Assembly: GCA_039545315.1 (NCBI GenBank)
Contig: BCIM01000014.1
Coordinates: 1 to 64,000, forward strand
Reading direction: 5' to 3'
DNA: 64,000 nt
Source of the DNA: Kondoa malvinella
Lineage: Eukaryota; Basidiomycota; Agaricostilbomycetes; Agaricostilbales; Kondoaceae
This document shows, piece by piece, positions 21,208-32,375 of the stretch (position 1 is the first letter of the stretch; every line of letters begins with the position of its first letter). A model generated the notes under the pieces. It was given only the letters and a program-made list of their open reading frames with translations. It made no database searches and was not told the DNA's origin. Both the position numbers and the translations under genes were made by a program.

Positions 21208-22908
21208 CTACTTGCTGACGGATAGCAATTTGCGTACAGCTACTAGCTCGAAACAGCCTGAACCTTGACACTTGTGCTGCAGTGAATGAGAGAAATCAAT
21301 GATCCTCAGTTCACCATCTTGAATGAGTACGTTGCGCGGCTCGAAGTCCAAGTGATAGATGCCCGCCTTGTGTATCGCCCGAAGCTTCTTATACACTCTA
21401 TTCCTATTATTCATGTCAGCTGAGAAGATTACCGTCGGGGAGAAAAGTCACCGATCCTCCAATGCAGGGTCAGACCAATCTTCCAGCTGTTCACCGGCCC
21501 ACCGAGTCCCCAGCACCGCCTTTTTCGAGCCTTTAAACAAGCCAAAACACTTTGGGATAGCAGTATCAAACAATTCCTTCAACATCAAATACCGCTCCCC
21601 TTCAGCCAGTAACGTATCACGCTGCTCTTTGCCCGCATGGGCTATTTTCACCGCTACTTCGCAGCCCTGAAAAGATCCTTTGAAGACTGAACCGCGTTCT
21701 GTGATTGCTTTGGGGTGATCAAGCTCTATAATGCCGGATGAAAGGCCGTTTGAAGATAAATTGCGTAATTTGAAGGATAAGGTTGATTTGGGAGTGCCGT
21801 CCTCCTTGCAAAATATCATGTTGACATAGCTCTGCGACAGAGACTTTGTCAAAGCCAGTCAAAGAGTCAACGGAAAACGCACCACATCTGAAGCAACACC
21901 AGAATCCACTTTCGTCCGACCTCTTTTGTTCCTACTTCCCCTAGGTTGGTCATCGTGGCTTGACTCCGGTTTGTTTGACGTGCTGCCTTCTTGAAGCTCA
22001 TCGGGATGTGGAATGGGCGACAGAGCTCCAAGGCGGGTACCGAGCGCAGGGGGAATGGACAGCATTGATGGAAGAGTAGACTGGTCCCCTACAGTCGCGA
22101 GGATACTTGCTAAAACGATAGGTATGAATGGCGGATATGCACTTCCGAATGGATTCATCGACGAGACGGCTACAAGGCATTCGTCATTGATTGTACACGT
22201 CTGAAGGACCATATATCGCGTCCCATCACAGATGAAAGCAAAAGGTACCTCCTGACGTTGCATAAAAGCAACCAATTTAGTGATCATTGTAATTGGTTGA
22301 GAAGAGCAATAAGCTTGGGAAGCGAGTTTGTTATTCTGCCAATCGAGATTGACATTCAAGGAGTCTATAGCTCCCAAGTAGTTGCGTAGGACTGCTTTGG
22401 TCTTCACCTCCAGCAAGAAATGAATCGATCTGCCAGTTTTATTGTTCCCATCGATGATCACATCAGGCACGATACCAAGGGCCGAGAGATTGACTGTAGA
22501 TTGTTCTCTAAGTCTGAATGATGCAGCAGTCGCAGGGCGAATCTCATGCAAGATGCTGAGAACGAAATCCAAGCACAAGCAACAGTATCGCTGGGTGTCC
22601 CTTTCCTCCACCTGGTTCGTTCTAGCAAGCTGCCTTTTGAGAGCCGACCAATCTTGCAGAACATGATCAGGGACCGATTGCTGCATTACTGGGTCTTCCG
22701 CGAGCACATGTTGCAGAAAGACTGATAGCCGATGGACCAGCTCAGGATCCTGACCAATGCTAGATGGATGAAGAGTGGGATTCTTCACCAGTACAGCTAC
22801 TGTATCTGAAGACAAGCCGGCCGAGCTGGCGTTGGACTTGCGCTGTTGATGCGACACTTCTTGCGGCGGGACAAACAAACTCGGAATGAAGTCTCTCCAA
22901 GTTTGCAT
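21208..22908 (-). CDS. Putative PD-(D/E)XK nuclease-like + protein kinase-like fusion (Crinkler-type architecture)
   Basis: About 540 residues in three exons, introns of 49-52 nt. The N-terminal region (1-340) has a restriction-endonuclease-like core: VPDVIIDG (Asp at about 149) followed by HFLLEVKTKAV (Glu167-Val-Lys169) and a downstream KLASQAYCSS, consistent with motifs II, III and IV (QxxxY-like). A basic linker SRNKRGRTKVDSG follows. The kinase half has a glycine loop ERGSVFKGSF, VAVK lysine (CEVAVKIAH), catalytic loop IYHLDFEPRNVLI and metal-binding IIDFS in place of DFG. DFEPRN loops are typical of fungal FunK1-like or lipopolysaccharide-kinase-like fungal kinases. REase-kinase fusions are a described architecture among CR-toxin/Crinkler-type proteins. 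The assignment is by motif; activity is not shown. It is divergent from EAF6, with 157 nt between starts, and borders the unresolved tRNA-like region. Confidence 0.68.
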
Positions 22909-23065
22909 CGTTCAGTCGCTATATTGGAGGCTGGTATAGTCTTTGGGGTATGGCAATGCTGGGTGCATGTGGGTATGATAGTCCGCGCGCGGGTATCAGG
23001 ATGGCTGCTTGCGGTCAACTTCAAGTTCAAAACGTTGGGCTCTTCGAGACAGCCGTGTGTTTGCC

Positions 23066-23750
23066 ATGACCGCCCCGGCTCCTACCGCTGCTGCAATCAA
23101 GCCAGAGCAATCAGCAGCTGAAGAGCAGCAGCCCAAGTCGAGGGAAGACCTGCAACGCGCTCTGCAACAAGCCAAACAGAATTTGACAACAGCGATACAA
23201 CGCAAGAAAGACATGGACAGAGATCTAGTATGCTATCAGCAGTAGCAGCCCTCCTTGGATATCGCTCAAGGGTTTTGGCAGGCCAACACGGAGTACACCC
23301 TGTTCAACTTTGAAACATCATACCTCTCCCCGCCTCAGAATCATGACCATTCAGGTCCGCGTGTTGTAGTCTGCTCGCATGCATAAACTAATGGTAATGG
23401 CAGGAATGCTACCTGGAGCTGCGGCGTTTGGCAATGTGGTCAAAGGTTACGACTCGTATCTCAAGGCGGCAAGCGTTGTTGCAAGCTCAGCAAGTGACCG
23501 CAAACGGAATAGGGCGAGCATGTATGGGAATGTGCAAGCAGACAGCATTACACCAGAAGACCGAATCTTTAGCAACTCGTCAGAATCCTTTCAACGCGTA
23601 GGTTCTCCCTTGCCTGTGTGCTTGCGAGATACGAGCTGAAGGGCATGTCCACAGTCATTGGAGATGAAGTCTCAGGGAGGACTGAGCGAGTCTGCCAATT
23701 CAGATGAAGAGTCGTCAACCCAGCCTTCTCGAACAAAGCGAAAGCGATAG
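23066..23750 (+). CDS. EAF6: NuA4 histone acetyltransferase complex subunit Eaf6
   Basis: Small coiled-coil subunit shared by NuA4 and NuA3-type acetyltransferase complexes; nuclear. Starts MTAPAPTAAAIKPEQSAAE, then the conserved helix REDLQRALQQAKQNLTTAIQ and RKKDMDRDL. A 54-nt intron leads into ANTEYTLFNFETSYLSPPQ, matching the LxxLExxIYxFETSYL signature. Then GMLPGAAAFGNVVKGYDSYL (GNIIKGFDxYLK motif) and a charged tail ending TQPSRTKRKR. The last intron is near 23597-23656. A shorter intron choice at the first site would need 12-18 nt and is rejected. Confidence 0.9.
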
Positions 23751-23963
23751 CAAAGCTTCAGGTCTCCATTACGTATTTGTGCAGCTGTATCATGATTGTA
23801 CCATTACTCTTTTGCTCGCAAGTCTTGCATCACATCATCGCTGTGTTGATTAGACCGTTCCTACCTTGAACGTCGACATAGCAAGCTGCACGCTTCTCTG
23901 CGCGCTACGGTCCTTTGAGAATATTTGCCTGATCGCTAGGCCGCTCCTGAAGGCTTAGACCTC

Positions 23964-25317
23964 ATGCCGTACGTGGATCCATCTAATGACGAGCTTGGTC
24001 TGGAGCTGACGCTTTAACAGATTGTTCCGCGATGTAGAAGTACGCATCAAAGTCGACGGCTTAGTTGTGGAAGAATGGCAGGTGGAAGAGACCAACAACA
24101 GAATTGACTGCTTCATCGAATCCAAAGCTGGCCAAGAATTCTCGGTCAGTAGTCACAGACGCTCAGACAGCTCGCAGCTCGATTGATTAGTTCGGAGCAG
24201 ATTGCCGTGAATCGTGGAACAGCATATGCCGGTATAGAGCTCCCGTTCTGTCAGCAGGACTACAACAGCTGAAGCTTGCTTGAGCAGGCCAGCATCTTAG
24301 TTGCCGCATCTATTGCGACTCTGTGCGAATGTCTTCCTTGCTGCTCCGTGCAGGCTACGCGACTGGACAGCGTAAAGGCAACATGTAGGTGCTCGCTTCC
24401 GAATGCCGTCTGTCTGTCTGATGCAATATTGTAGGGTTGGCGAACAAGGCTTTAAACCCTTTCGCTTCAGTGCTATCAAACTGAGCGGCGAGTCCGCTTC
24501 CTGTCGGGCCGAGGCTCGGGCTTATATCGACAGCGTGTAGATGAAGACGATCAGATCGTCCACGACGAGAAGATAGTCAAAGCTTTGGGCACGATCGAGG
24601 TGCACCTGCATCGCGTCAGGGTACAGCCTAAGAGGAGCTTCAGTCAGATAGAGCCACCAAAGGATACTACTGGAATGACGTGAGCGTGTACAGCGGATCC
24701 AGGGAATGCCCCGTAGCTGACTATTCCACAGCTTCGACGAGAAGTCAAAGAAAGCCACGCTTGCTCACTGTGCAGGCGTGAGTCGTGAAGTGAAGGGCTG
24801 TAACCCTTGCAAGAGCTATTCCACAACAGACTTGGATGCTGCTCCAATACAAATCTTTCGATTCAGTCAGTCTGTCCTTGTGATAGAATCTATGGGACTG
24901 ATAATAGCGAGAAGAATACAGATCGAGGGAGCTCCTAGAAGCGCAGAACATTGCAAGTGAGCTAGCTGAGCATGACTGCTCGACAGGCGCTTATCCCTAC
25001 ACCAGGTCGAGAAGCACATCGGTACTCGCGGGCAGACAGTGCTATCATTCCAACTTTTGGACTAGCGACTCTGCCAACGCAGACCAACACGACTACGCCT
25101 GCTGAGGAATTACGTGTACGCATTTCTCTACATAAAGGAACATAATTTAAGGGCATGATCACAGACTGCTCTGCTACAAGTCAAGCAGGAAAACGAGGAA
25201 CTCAGACAGACTATTGTCAGAGCCGAACGGGAGGATGATGACAACATTATGCACGAAGCGAAAAGGTATAAAACGACGCACGATGTTGTGGACCTCACTT
25301 TGGACGCAGAGGGCTAG
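23964..25317 (+). CDS. DUF7918 domain protein
   Basis: Member of a fungal family of unknown function (a beta-rich N-terminal domain, then a coiled tail). Exon 1 is only ATGCC, then a GT-AG intron; exon 2 reads LFRDVEVRIKVDGLVVEEWQ and VEETNNRIDCFIESKAGQEF, the family's N-terminal strands with the C-x-I-x-S-x-x-G-x-x-F/S motif. Later exons give IAVNRGTAYA, VGEQGFKPFRFSAIKLS joined by an inferred GC-AG intron to DEDDQIVHDEKIVKALGTIE with VHLHRVR, SFDEKSKKATLAHCAG, REEYRSRELLEAQNIA, and a C-terminal coiled region LLQVKQENEELRQTIVRAER ending VVDLTLDAEG. Many small exons. The family often sits in multicopy in basidiomycetes. Function unknown. Confidence 0.75.
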
Positions 25318-25845
25318 AGACAAAGCAGCGATTGTATATCTTGATATGGACGACCTGTACATATGCATGTGGATAAAATTTCGGAATTTTGTCTGAACCT
25401 CCTGCAGCAGCGGTGTGATTGAATCTGATGCAGCTCAGCTTTGCAGCTCAATCGAGACAGCTAGAGAGCGGGAGACTCTTGCAAAAGGAGGGGGAAAAAG
25501 TGTGAAAAAGTTTTGGCCCACAAGCGCAAAAGCTCCCCCTGGAGGATCTCTCTCCCTTCTCTTCCCCGAGTGGGATCCGTCAAAGCAAGACATTCAAGGC
25601 GAGTCAATGATCCTATAACGCGCGGCTATCAGATACCCTATACCCATCAAGATGTAAAGCGATACCGAATGCATGCCATGGCGCTATTGGTCAAAGTCAA
25701 GCTGCTCGCTGTGGAAGCTCTGCTCGCGCCTGCGTGCACCACATATGTACCCAAACCGCCTGTGCGACCATCTCTGCTGCTTTTATCCATACGAATACCC
25801 TTGAAAGGAACGAATTGCTGACTTGAAGCGCTTTGTCTCTTACAG
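25318..25845. other. Intergenic, likely eL27 promoter/5' UTR
   Basis: No coding features recognised. A pyrimidine-rich stretch ending in tctcttacag directly precedes the RPL27 ATG, so a 5' UTR intron acceptor there is possible but not provable from sequence alone. Confidence 0.35.
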
Positions 25846-26488
25846 ATGCCCAAGATCTACAAGCCAGGAAAGGTTCGCTGCCTCAAAGCAATAGCACTGG
25901 GATTCATGGAGCTGAACACATTTGGTCAATAGGTCGCTGTTGTGCTGTCTGGCCGATTTGCAGGCAAGAAGGTTGTTGTCATCAGGCAAGCGGATGAAGG
26001 GACAAAGGAGAGGCCGTACCCTCACGCTATCGTTGCTGGCATTGAGAGATACCCAAGGAAGGTGACGAGAGGAATGGGAGCGAAAAAGATTCAGAAGCGA
26101 TCGCACATCAAGCCTTTCATCAAGGTTCGTTCCAGCTATGACAGGCCACGCCGGCGGGGATTTAGACTCATCTTGGGTCTCAAAATGATGATTAGGCTGT
26201 CAACTACAACCACCTTATGCCAACCCGTTACGCTCTCGAACTTGAAGGCCTGAAAGGTCTTGTTTCAAACGAAACTTTCAAAGAGGTGCACCACCTTTCG
26301 CTTCTGGAATCCGTTATATTAATCTTGCGTGTGATAGAATGAACAACGGGAAGAGGCAAAGAGACAGGTCAACAAGCTTTTCGTCGAGCGCTACACAACA
26401 GGCAAAAACGCATGGTTCTTCCAGCCTCTTAGGTATGCCTCCCAGCTCCCTTTGCTGGCTTAGCACTGAACGTGCTGCTAGATTCTGA
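25846..26488 (+). CDS. RPL27: 60S ribosomal protein eL27
   Basis: Large-subunit protein. Exon 1 MPKIYKPGK, intron with donor GTTCGC, then [20 protein letters not shown] and the core [20 protein letters not shown] with [18 protein letters not shown]. An intron leads to [20 protein letters not shown], then [20 protein letters not shown], and [10 protein letters not shown]. The final exon contributes only two residues (RF) and the stop. Length about 135 residues as expected for the family. A KOW-type start ([17 protein letters not shown]) is visible. Confidence 0.96.
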
Positions 26489-26890
26489 GCTCGTATGGTC
26501 AAGATCAGAGAGTGAAGGGGGAGTTGCATCTAGCTCAACATTAGGTTGTTGTAGCACATCCGGCGCATTGCTATTGAGTGCCATTGACGTATAGACCTGC
26601 GACTGTGATAGTTAGACTGCTGCAGCGAATTGAGCTGTCTGCTGAACTTGCTGCCTGCGCTTCGCCTTGCTTCGGACGACCGGCAGTAACCTCGGTCAGA
26701 GCTTAATTGAGCTTGTCACGCGTATTCGACCTTCTTGGCCTCCTACGCTAGCCGCTGCCATTCTGGACTGCTTGGTCGAAGCATCAAAGTGACCAGACGC
26801 GGTTGTCGTCATCTTGCATTAGGTGCGCTTGTGCATCTACAGTGCAATTTGTCCCTGGTTTGACATGTGCTTCAGCCCACATTTGTTCCC
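26489..26890. other. Intergenic, nothing recognised
   Basis: About 400 nt between eL27 and the disordered RGG protein on the same strand. No RNA gene, repeat or coding block is evident. Confidence 0.4.
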
Positions 26891-29800
26891 ATGGTCGACC
26901 GCCCGAGCAGTCTGCCTGCAAAGCCGGCCTTTGATGCGCTGCCTCCCTACTTCAATCCCTTTGGCAACTTTGGCGTCAGCCAACCTGACTACAACCCTTC
27001 TCCTGCTCTTTATGACTATGTCCACCCGCAGCGACCGTCAGGACCAGTTCCTCTAGCAGGACTCAACTACCTTCCGACTTCCACAAACGATAATTTCTCG
27101 TCTCTTCCTAGTGATCTCGAAAAGCTCCAACGCCTTAAGCGTGAGATTTTGGCCGGGAAGAATGCGTTCTATGCAGCACCACCCCAAGCTAGCATGGTGG
27201 AAGAGTCCTTGCCCGTAGCGCAGGGGGGTATAGAGAGTGATGGGCAGCAAATTGGCATAGCCGCCCACAAGGCGCTTCCCACTGGACCGAGAGCAAAGAG
27301 GAATCGTAACGAGAAGAATCAACCTTCTGCTTCTACGTCTGAGAGCCGTACAAAGTCCGATCGCCCAAGAAAAGGTGAAACCAAGTCTCAAAAGCGTCGC
27401 GCTCAGCCTCACTCCGGAAGCAAGGAAGATAGAGAGCCCAAATCATCCACACGGCAAAGTAGAGGGAGTCGGGCTGTCAATGCCGAAGCAAGCCAGCGTT
27501 CAATGCCTTCTGGTCTCCCATCTGCAGACTCTTTGCCTGCTCTAGCGTCTGCGACATCCCAGATATCGTCAGCTCCTCCAGCTGGACATTTCGTACCGAG
27601 AGTAGATTTGCGTCCGGATGATAAGCAATCCCCTGTACAAGGCAAGCAAACTCCGGCTCTCACGCCCATCGCACTGTCCACCCCAAGTGCCGATCAATAT
27701 GGTTCGATCCTCAATCCCACTGCAGCAGAATGGCCACCGCAGAATACATTACGAGTGCAAGATGGAGGTCAGTCGTTTGAGGAAGGCGAACAGATCGTCT
27801 CGGTCAGACGCCCTGAATCAGCAACAGGCAGAAGCTCGCGAAACAACCAGGGAAAGCCTAGAGCTCCAGAGATGAACAGGCCTCCTGCTGGATCTTCTGC
27901 CCTCTCGAATTCCCAACGGTCCGACAAGGGTGTAGCTTCGGAAAGGACTGCACCCAGCGATCGATATAACAAGCGCGAAGCCCATAGTCGTCTTCGACGG
28001 TCTTCTGTTGACTCTGGTCCATCTCCCGGTCCTCGTGCTTGTCCTGATATCGACACTAAAGCTGCGACGGAGTCTAGCCGGAAGCCACAGACGCCGGTCG
28101 ATACCCCTTCGCGATCCGTCAAAAGTCCTGTGCATACTAGATCTGGACCTCAAAGCTGGCCCAATGCATCTCATGATTCAAAAGGTCAAGGCGGGTTCAA
28201 GAGTGGCCCATCTGCGAATGGATCTACGAATGGCTCTCAAAAAGCATCAGAACTCGAAAAGCATCAGAAGATCATCAACGCAAGAGAGCAAGCCCGCCAA
28301 TTCGCTGCTCGCTTGACTGCAGCCGATCCTTCCATTTCATCCCGTAGTCTCGGCGAGCGCTTGGACAATAGTCGTGAGACGAATAGATCTTCCAGCCAGC
28401 CAAAGCGACCAGCTGATGAACGGGATTACCTGAACAATGCGCTAAAGAGAAGGCTGCTTGACCGTGTTGAGCCTGCATCTGATCCCAACCGCTCTGAAGA
28501 TCGATCCCGTATTGCTGAGCCCAGCAGGTCTGCAGTCTCTCGCTCAACAAATCAATACGATCCGAGCGATGACAGACCACTTTCTGCTCGCCTTGCTGCG
28601 CCTCCTTTGTCTGCGCGTATTGCTGCGCCTGGCCGCGCTCAGCAATCTTCGGAAGTCGACGAGTTTGGGCGCGCTCGAAACCCTGATGATCGCTCCTTAA
28701 AAGAACGTCTTACACTGGAGAACGAACCTCGTATTGAGGGCAATCGCTCTGTCAGTGGCACAGCAAATACACGCAAGGGCGCTTCTTTTGTTCGCTCAAC
28801 ACAGAATGCCCCGCCCTCAGCAACAATGCGCGGAACAGATTTTCAGCGTGGCTCTGTGTCGTCAGTTTCAAATGTAGAGCCTGCCGACAGAAGCATTCCT
28901 ACTTCCGATGGCAATGGCAAAGAATTTCGCCCATCCGCAAATCCTTCATTCCCTCGGTATCCTCCTGAAGATCGTATGCGCGATAGCTCTCGTCCGGTCA
29001 CCAACTACTCATCGCAAGACATCCGACCGCATGAAGCGCCTCCAGTGGCTCATAGAAGTGCAATGCTTGAGCAGGATCGTCCAGGTGCAAGGAACGATTA
29101 TCCTCCTAGGGCGGCGGGTCAGCTGGATGGTCAAGGGCGTCTTGACAATCGAGAAGCCTACGAGAGAGAGTAAGGCATACATACACCCTCGAGCCAATTC
29201 TGATCCATCTTGTGCCTCTTTTGACAGTCCAGCGCCAGATCGTCGACCGCGCGAACAGCCTGATCCTCGATTTCAGCCAAGAGAAGATGTCTACCGAGAG
29301 TTTAGAGAGCCTCCGCGTGACTGGCCGCCTCCGCCTGATCGCTATCTGCCGGCCGTTGCTGACCCGGACTATCGCTCGCGAAGCCCTGTTTCGCATCAGC
29401 GGTATGACGGAGCCCGACCTACCTATCCCGTCATGGATCCTGGCTACTATCCGCCGCCCCTTCCTCCTCTCGATTATGACCCTTACTACGAACAACAACG
29501 ATATTTGCATGATCGTGCAGCATACGACTATGAAGCAGGTCGCCCAGCAACTTCCGCTTTCCCTGGCGATCGCGCTTGGAATTATCCCCCTGCTCGTTTC
29601 GAACGTGAAGGTCCTTACTCGGCTGCTGCAGAATCATTCCCGCGTGCACCGCAGAGGCCAATGGATCTGGGTCCGCCACTGAACTACTATGGAAGAGAGG
29701 CGAGGCAGGCTAGTCCTCCGCGTGAGACATTCTACAATGATAGAGGCGATAGAGGACTGCCGAGCGATCTTGGGTCGAGAATTGAGGGTCAGAAGGAGAG

Positions 29801-29936
29801 CTATACAAGACGAGGTGGTAAAGCGGGTAATGCTGGAGCCGGTCGAGGTGATGGGATACAACAGCAAGGTGCTCGCAAAGTATCAGCAGGGCGTGGTAGA
29901 GGCAGAGGACGAGATCGAGGGCGCGGCCAAGGATAA
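26891..29936 (+). CDS. Large disordered protein with C-terminal RG-rich tail
   Basis: About 990 residues in two exons; a 57-nt intron follows the GA of YERD near 29172, with acceptor cag before CCAGCGCC. Starts MVDRPSSLPAKPAFDALPPY and is dominated by Ser, Pro, Arg, Asn and Asp. A short helical piece DLEKLQRLKREILAGKNAFY is near residue 75. A middle segment LEKHQKIINAREQARQFAAR and repeated APPLSARLAAP-like motifs follow. The C-terminal exon is proline/tyrosine/arginine-rich (PPPPDRYLPAVADPDYRSRS) and ends in an RGRGRGRDRGRGQG box, a common RNA-binding and arginine-methylation feature. Helical pieces plus RGG tail suggest an RNA-associated protein; no globular domain is recognised, so no name is given. 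Confidence 0.7.
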
Positions 29937-31026
29937 AGTCGAGCATGAATGGGAATAATAATACAGGTATTGCAAAGAATCAAACTTCTACATGATCAGA
30001 ATAGCGTGTCCTCGTCTCTCAAGTATTCGCCAATGTCACTACAACAGAATGATGAGCAAAATGGCAAAGAGCTGCAATACACTTACGCTTGATTGAACAC
30101 TATTATTGCTGTCGGGTCTAGTTTTCGCGTGTCCAAGGTAGATCTTGCAGTCACACCGAAGCCCTAAGCATATGATGATGAGCATATGAGGGTAGAGAAA
30201 GGTCACGTAAGCCTCACGAGCGGTATGTCATTCATGCTGAACATGACAACGCCTTGATGTTCAGGCGTATCTTCAGTTATTCTCCCAAGATGAGCCTTGA
30301 CGACATGATTGCCGTACAGGTAGGGCATTTCTCCGTTTGGTTTTATCCAGACCTAGAACGTATGAACATTCAGTCATGTCCCAAGCGTACTTGTAAAGGC
30401 AATGTAAGTACCTTGTACTTTGCGAATTTAGCTAGCCAGTCCAAGCTGGTAATGTGTAACCTGAATTTCCCGCTTTTGCTGAATTTTCCCAGACAAGTGC
30501 CGAGCGAGATGAGGTTTGGTCTTGCTACACTGATAGCTTTCCTCATTAGAGGTTCAGAGACATAGTAAACTCTGTCTCTGTGCAGGCGAAAACAATGCGG
30601 GTCGTCTGTTCTGTCAATGAGGTGTACCAGATTCGGTCCAAGGTAGAGAGCTAGCTTAGCGAAAAGCGTCTATACGACCGTATTAGATCAGCTGAGTGTT
30701 CCAAATGATGCTATGTGCTGTATGTACCTTTGTTTCAGTCTCTGTCAGTGGCCGCATGACGGGTCTGGAAGAGATTTTGCAGCGTCGAGTGAAATTTGCA
30801 GGGCAGTCTTTTGGAAGTCGATCAAGAAATTTCAATAGCCCAGTGTGATGGTATGCTGGCGTGTATGGGTATCCGCTTAGCTGTTAGAGCAGAGAGAGAG
30901 AGGGTTTGAGAAAGACCAAGTGATTGCTGGACTTAAGTTAAGTTCACTTAGATAATAAGGTCGCCTTACCCTCTCGCGCTGACGAGGTCTTGTCTTGATA
31001 GCCAACAAGACAGATACAACCACGAT
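29937..31026. other. 1.1-kb gap; possible small RNA, otherwise nothing supported
   Basis: No protein gene is recognised. A plus-strand frame at 30260 begins [20 protein letters not shown] but leads nowhere. Around 30171-30240 there is a TGATGATGA (C-box-like) followed about 60 nt later by CTGA (D-box-like), compatible with a C/D snoRNA but too weak to call: no terminal stem or guide target is established. An AG-rich run lies at 30894-30901. Confidence 0.35.
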
Positions 31027-32251
31027 ATGGTCAGTGGCCCGACGAGGCTACTTCTACAAGATAGGCGCTGACTGTAGCTACAACAGTTTCGCAACGCCTA
31101 CGATTCTGATGCGACAACTTTCAGTCCCCAAGGGAGATTGCATCAAGTCCGTGTTGCTCCTCCCCAAAGCTCACAATGTACTCATACTAGCGTGCTGTGC
31201 CAGGTCGAGTATGCTTTAGAAGCAGTAAAGCAGGGATCTGCAGCGGTCGGGCTCAGGTCAAACACGCATGTCGTACTGCTTGCGTTGAAGGTCTGTATAC
31301 AAGCCACATCTTCTTGATCTTTGCTGATAGTATGTGTTCTAAGCGCTCCACTGGCGAGCTCGCCTCGTACCAGAAAAAGTTGATTCGAATAGACGACCAC
31401 ATTGGCATTGCTATCGCTGGTCTAACAAGTGACGCGCGTGTCCTGAGCAACTTTATGCGCCAACAAGCCATGACTGAACGCATGCTTCACGCTAGACCGA
31501 TACCAGTCAATCGAGTCGTTGGTAGCATCGCAGATCGTAGGGCCCACTCTTCTCATCAGTTATCTTCCTCACACTTTTTCCATGTAGGTGCTCAGGTCAA
31601 CACTCAGCAGTACGGGCGAAGACCTTATGGTGTCGGCTTCCTTGTAGCAGGCTATGATGTGAGTCTTCTCTGCCGTTCGCTGCCTAGGCATCCCTCAACG
31701 CAATGATACATGCAGCAAGCTGGACCTCATCTCATCGAATTCACTCCTTCTGGTACTATGCTCGAGTACATGGCCATGTCGATTGGTGCTCGCTCTCAAT
31801 CAGCTCGAACGTATCTAGAGCGGCATTTGTCCGAATTTGCAGACTGTGATGCTGAAGGACTGATTATGCATGGGTTGAAGGCGTTGAGGGAGACGTTACA
31901 GCAGGACAAGGATCTGACAGGAGACAACACATCTATCGTAGGTCGTTCTTGTTTGCACGATTGTCTTGCCTGATCTCGTCTTACTAGGGCATCATCTCCC
32001 CGCCACCAGCGCCGAAAGTCGACTCGGAGAATGACCCGCTTACCTTGGGTCTGATTGACAAGATGTCAATCACTGCAGTACCAGAATGGGGAACCCAGAA
32101 AAACTTTCGCATCATTGAAGGGGATGACCTCAAGTCGTATTTGGACAGTCTGGGACCGAAGGAGAGCGTAGAAGCGAGAGCGCAGGATGGCAGTGTGCCG
32201 GCGGAAGATCCTGCACCGGTAGATGGGGCAGCGCCTATGGAAAGAGATTGA
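31027..32251 (+). CDS. PSMA1: 20S proteasome subunit alpha6 (PSMA1 type)
   Basis: Alpha-ring subunit of the 20S core. Exons: 31027-31029 (start codon alone), 31087-31146 [20 protein letters not shown], then from 31204 [20 protein letters not shown], then [20 protein letters not shown] and [20 protein letters not shown], then [55 protein letters not shown], and a final exon with [20 protein letters not shown] and an acidic C-terminus ending GAAPMERD. The FRNxYDxDxTxxSPQGR start and [16 protein letters not shown] block identify alpha6 (PSMA1/PRE5). The one-codon exon is inferred from ATG followed at once by a GTCAGT donor, with an AACAG acceptor in phase. Its strand is opposite to PSMA2. Confidence 0.93.
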
Positions 32252-32375
32252 AATGAATGCTTTCGTTATGATACATTTGTGCTGATCCTTTCTCTTATAC
32301 TCCATCGTCCCTGCATCTTACTTTGTACTACTTTTCTTCTTGAGTTTCCTTCTGTCCTTTTCGAGAGACTATCGA

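Noticed and set aside
23232..23249. 12-18 nt intron in EAF6
   Set aside because: Too short to be spliced; a 54-nt GT-AG intron at the same donor gives the conserved EAF6 sequence.
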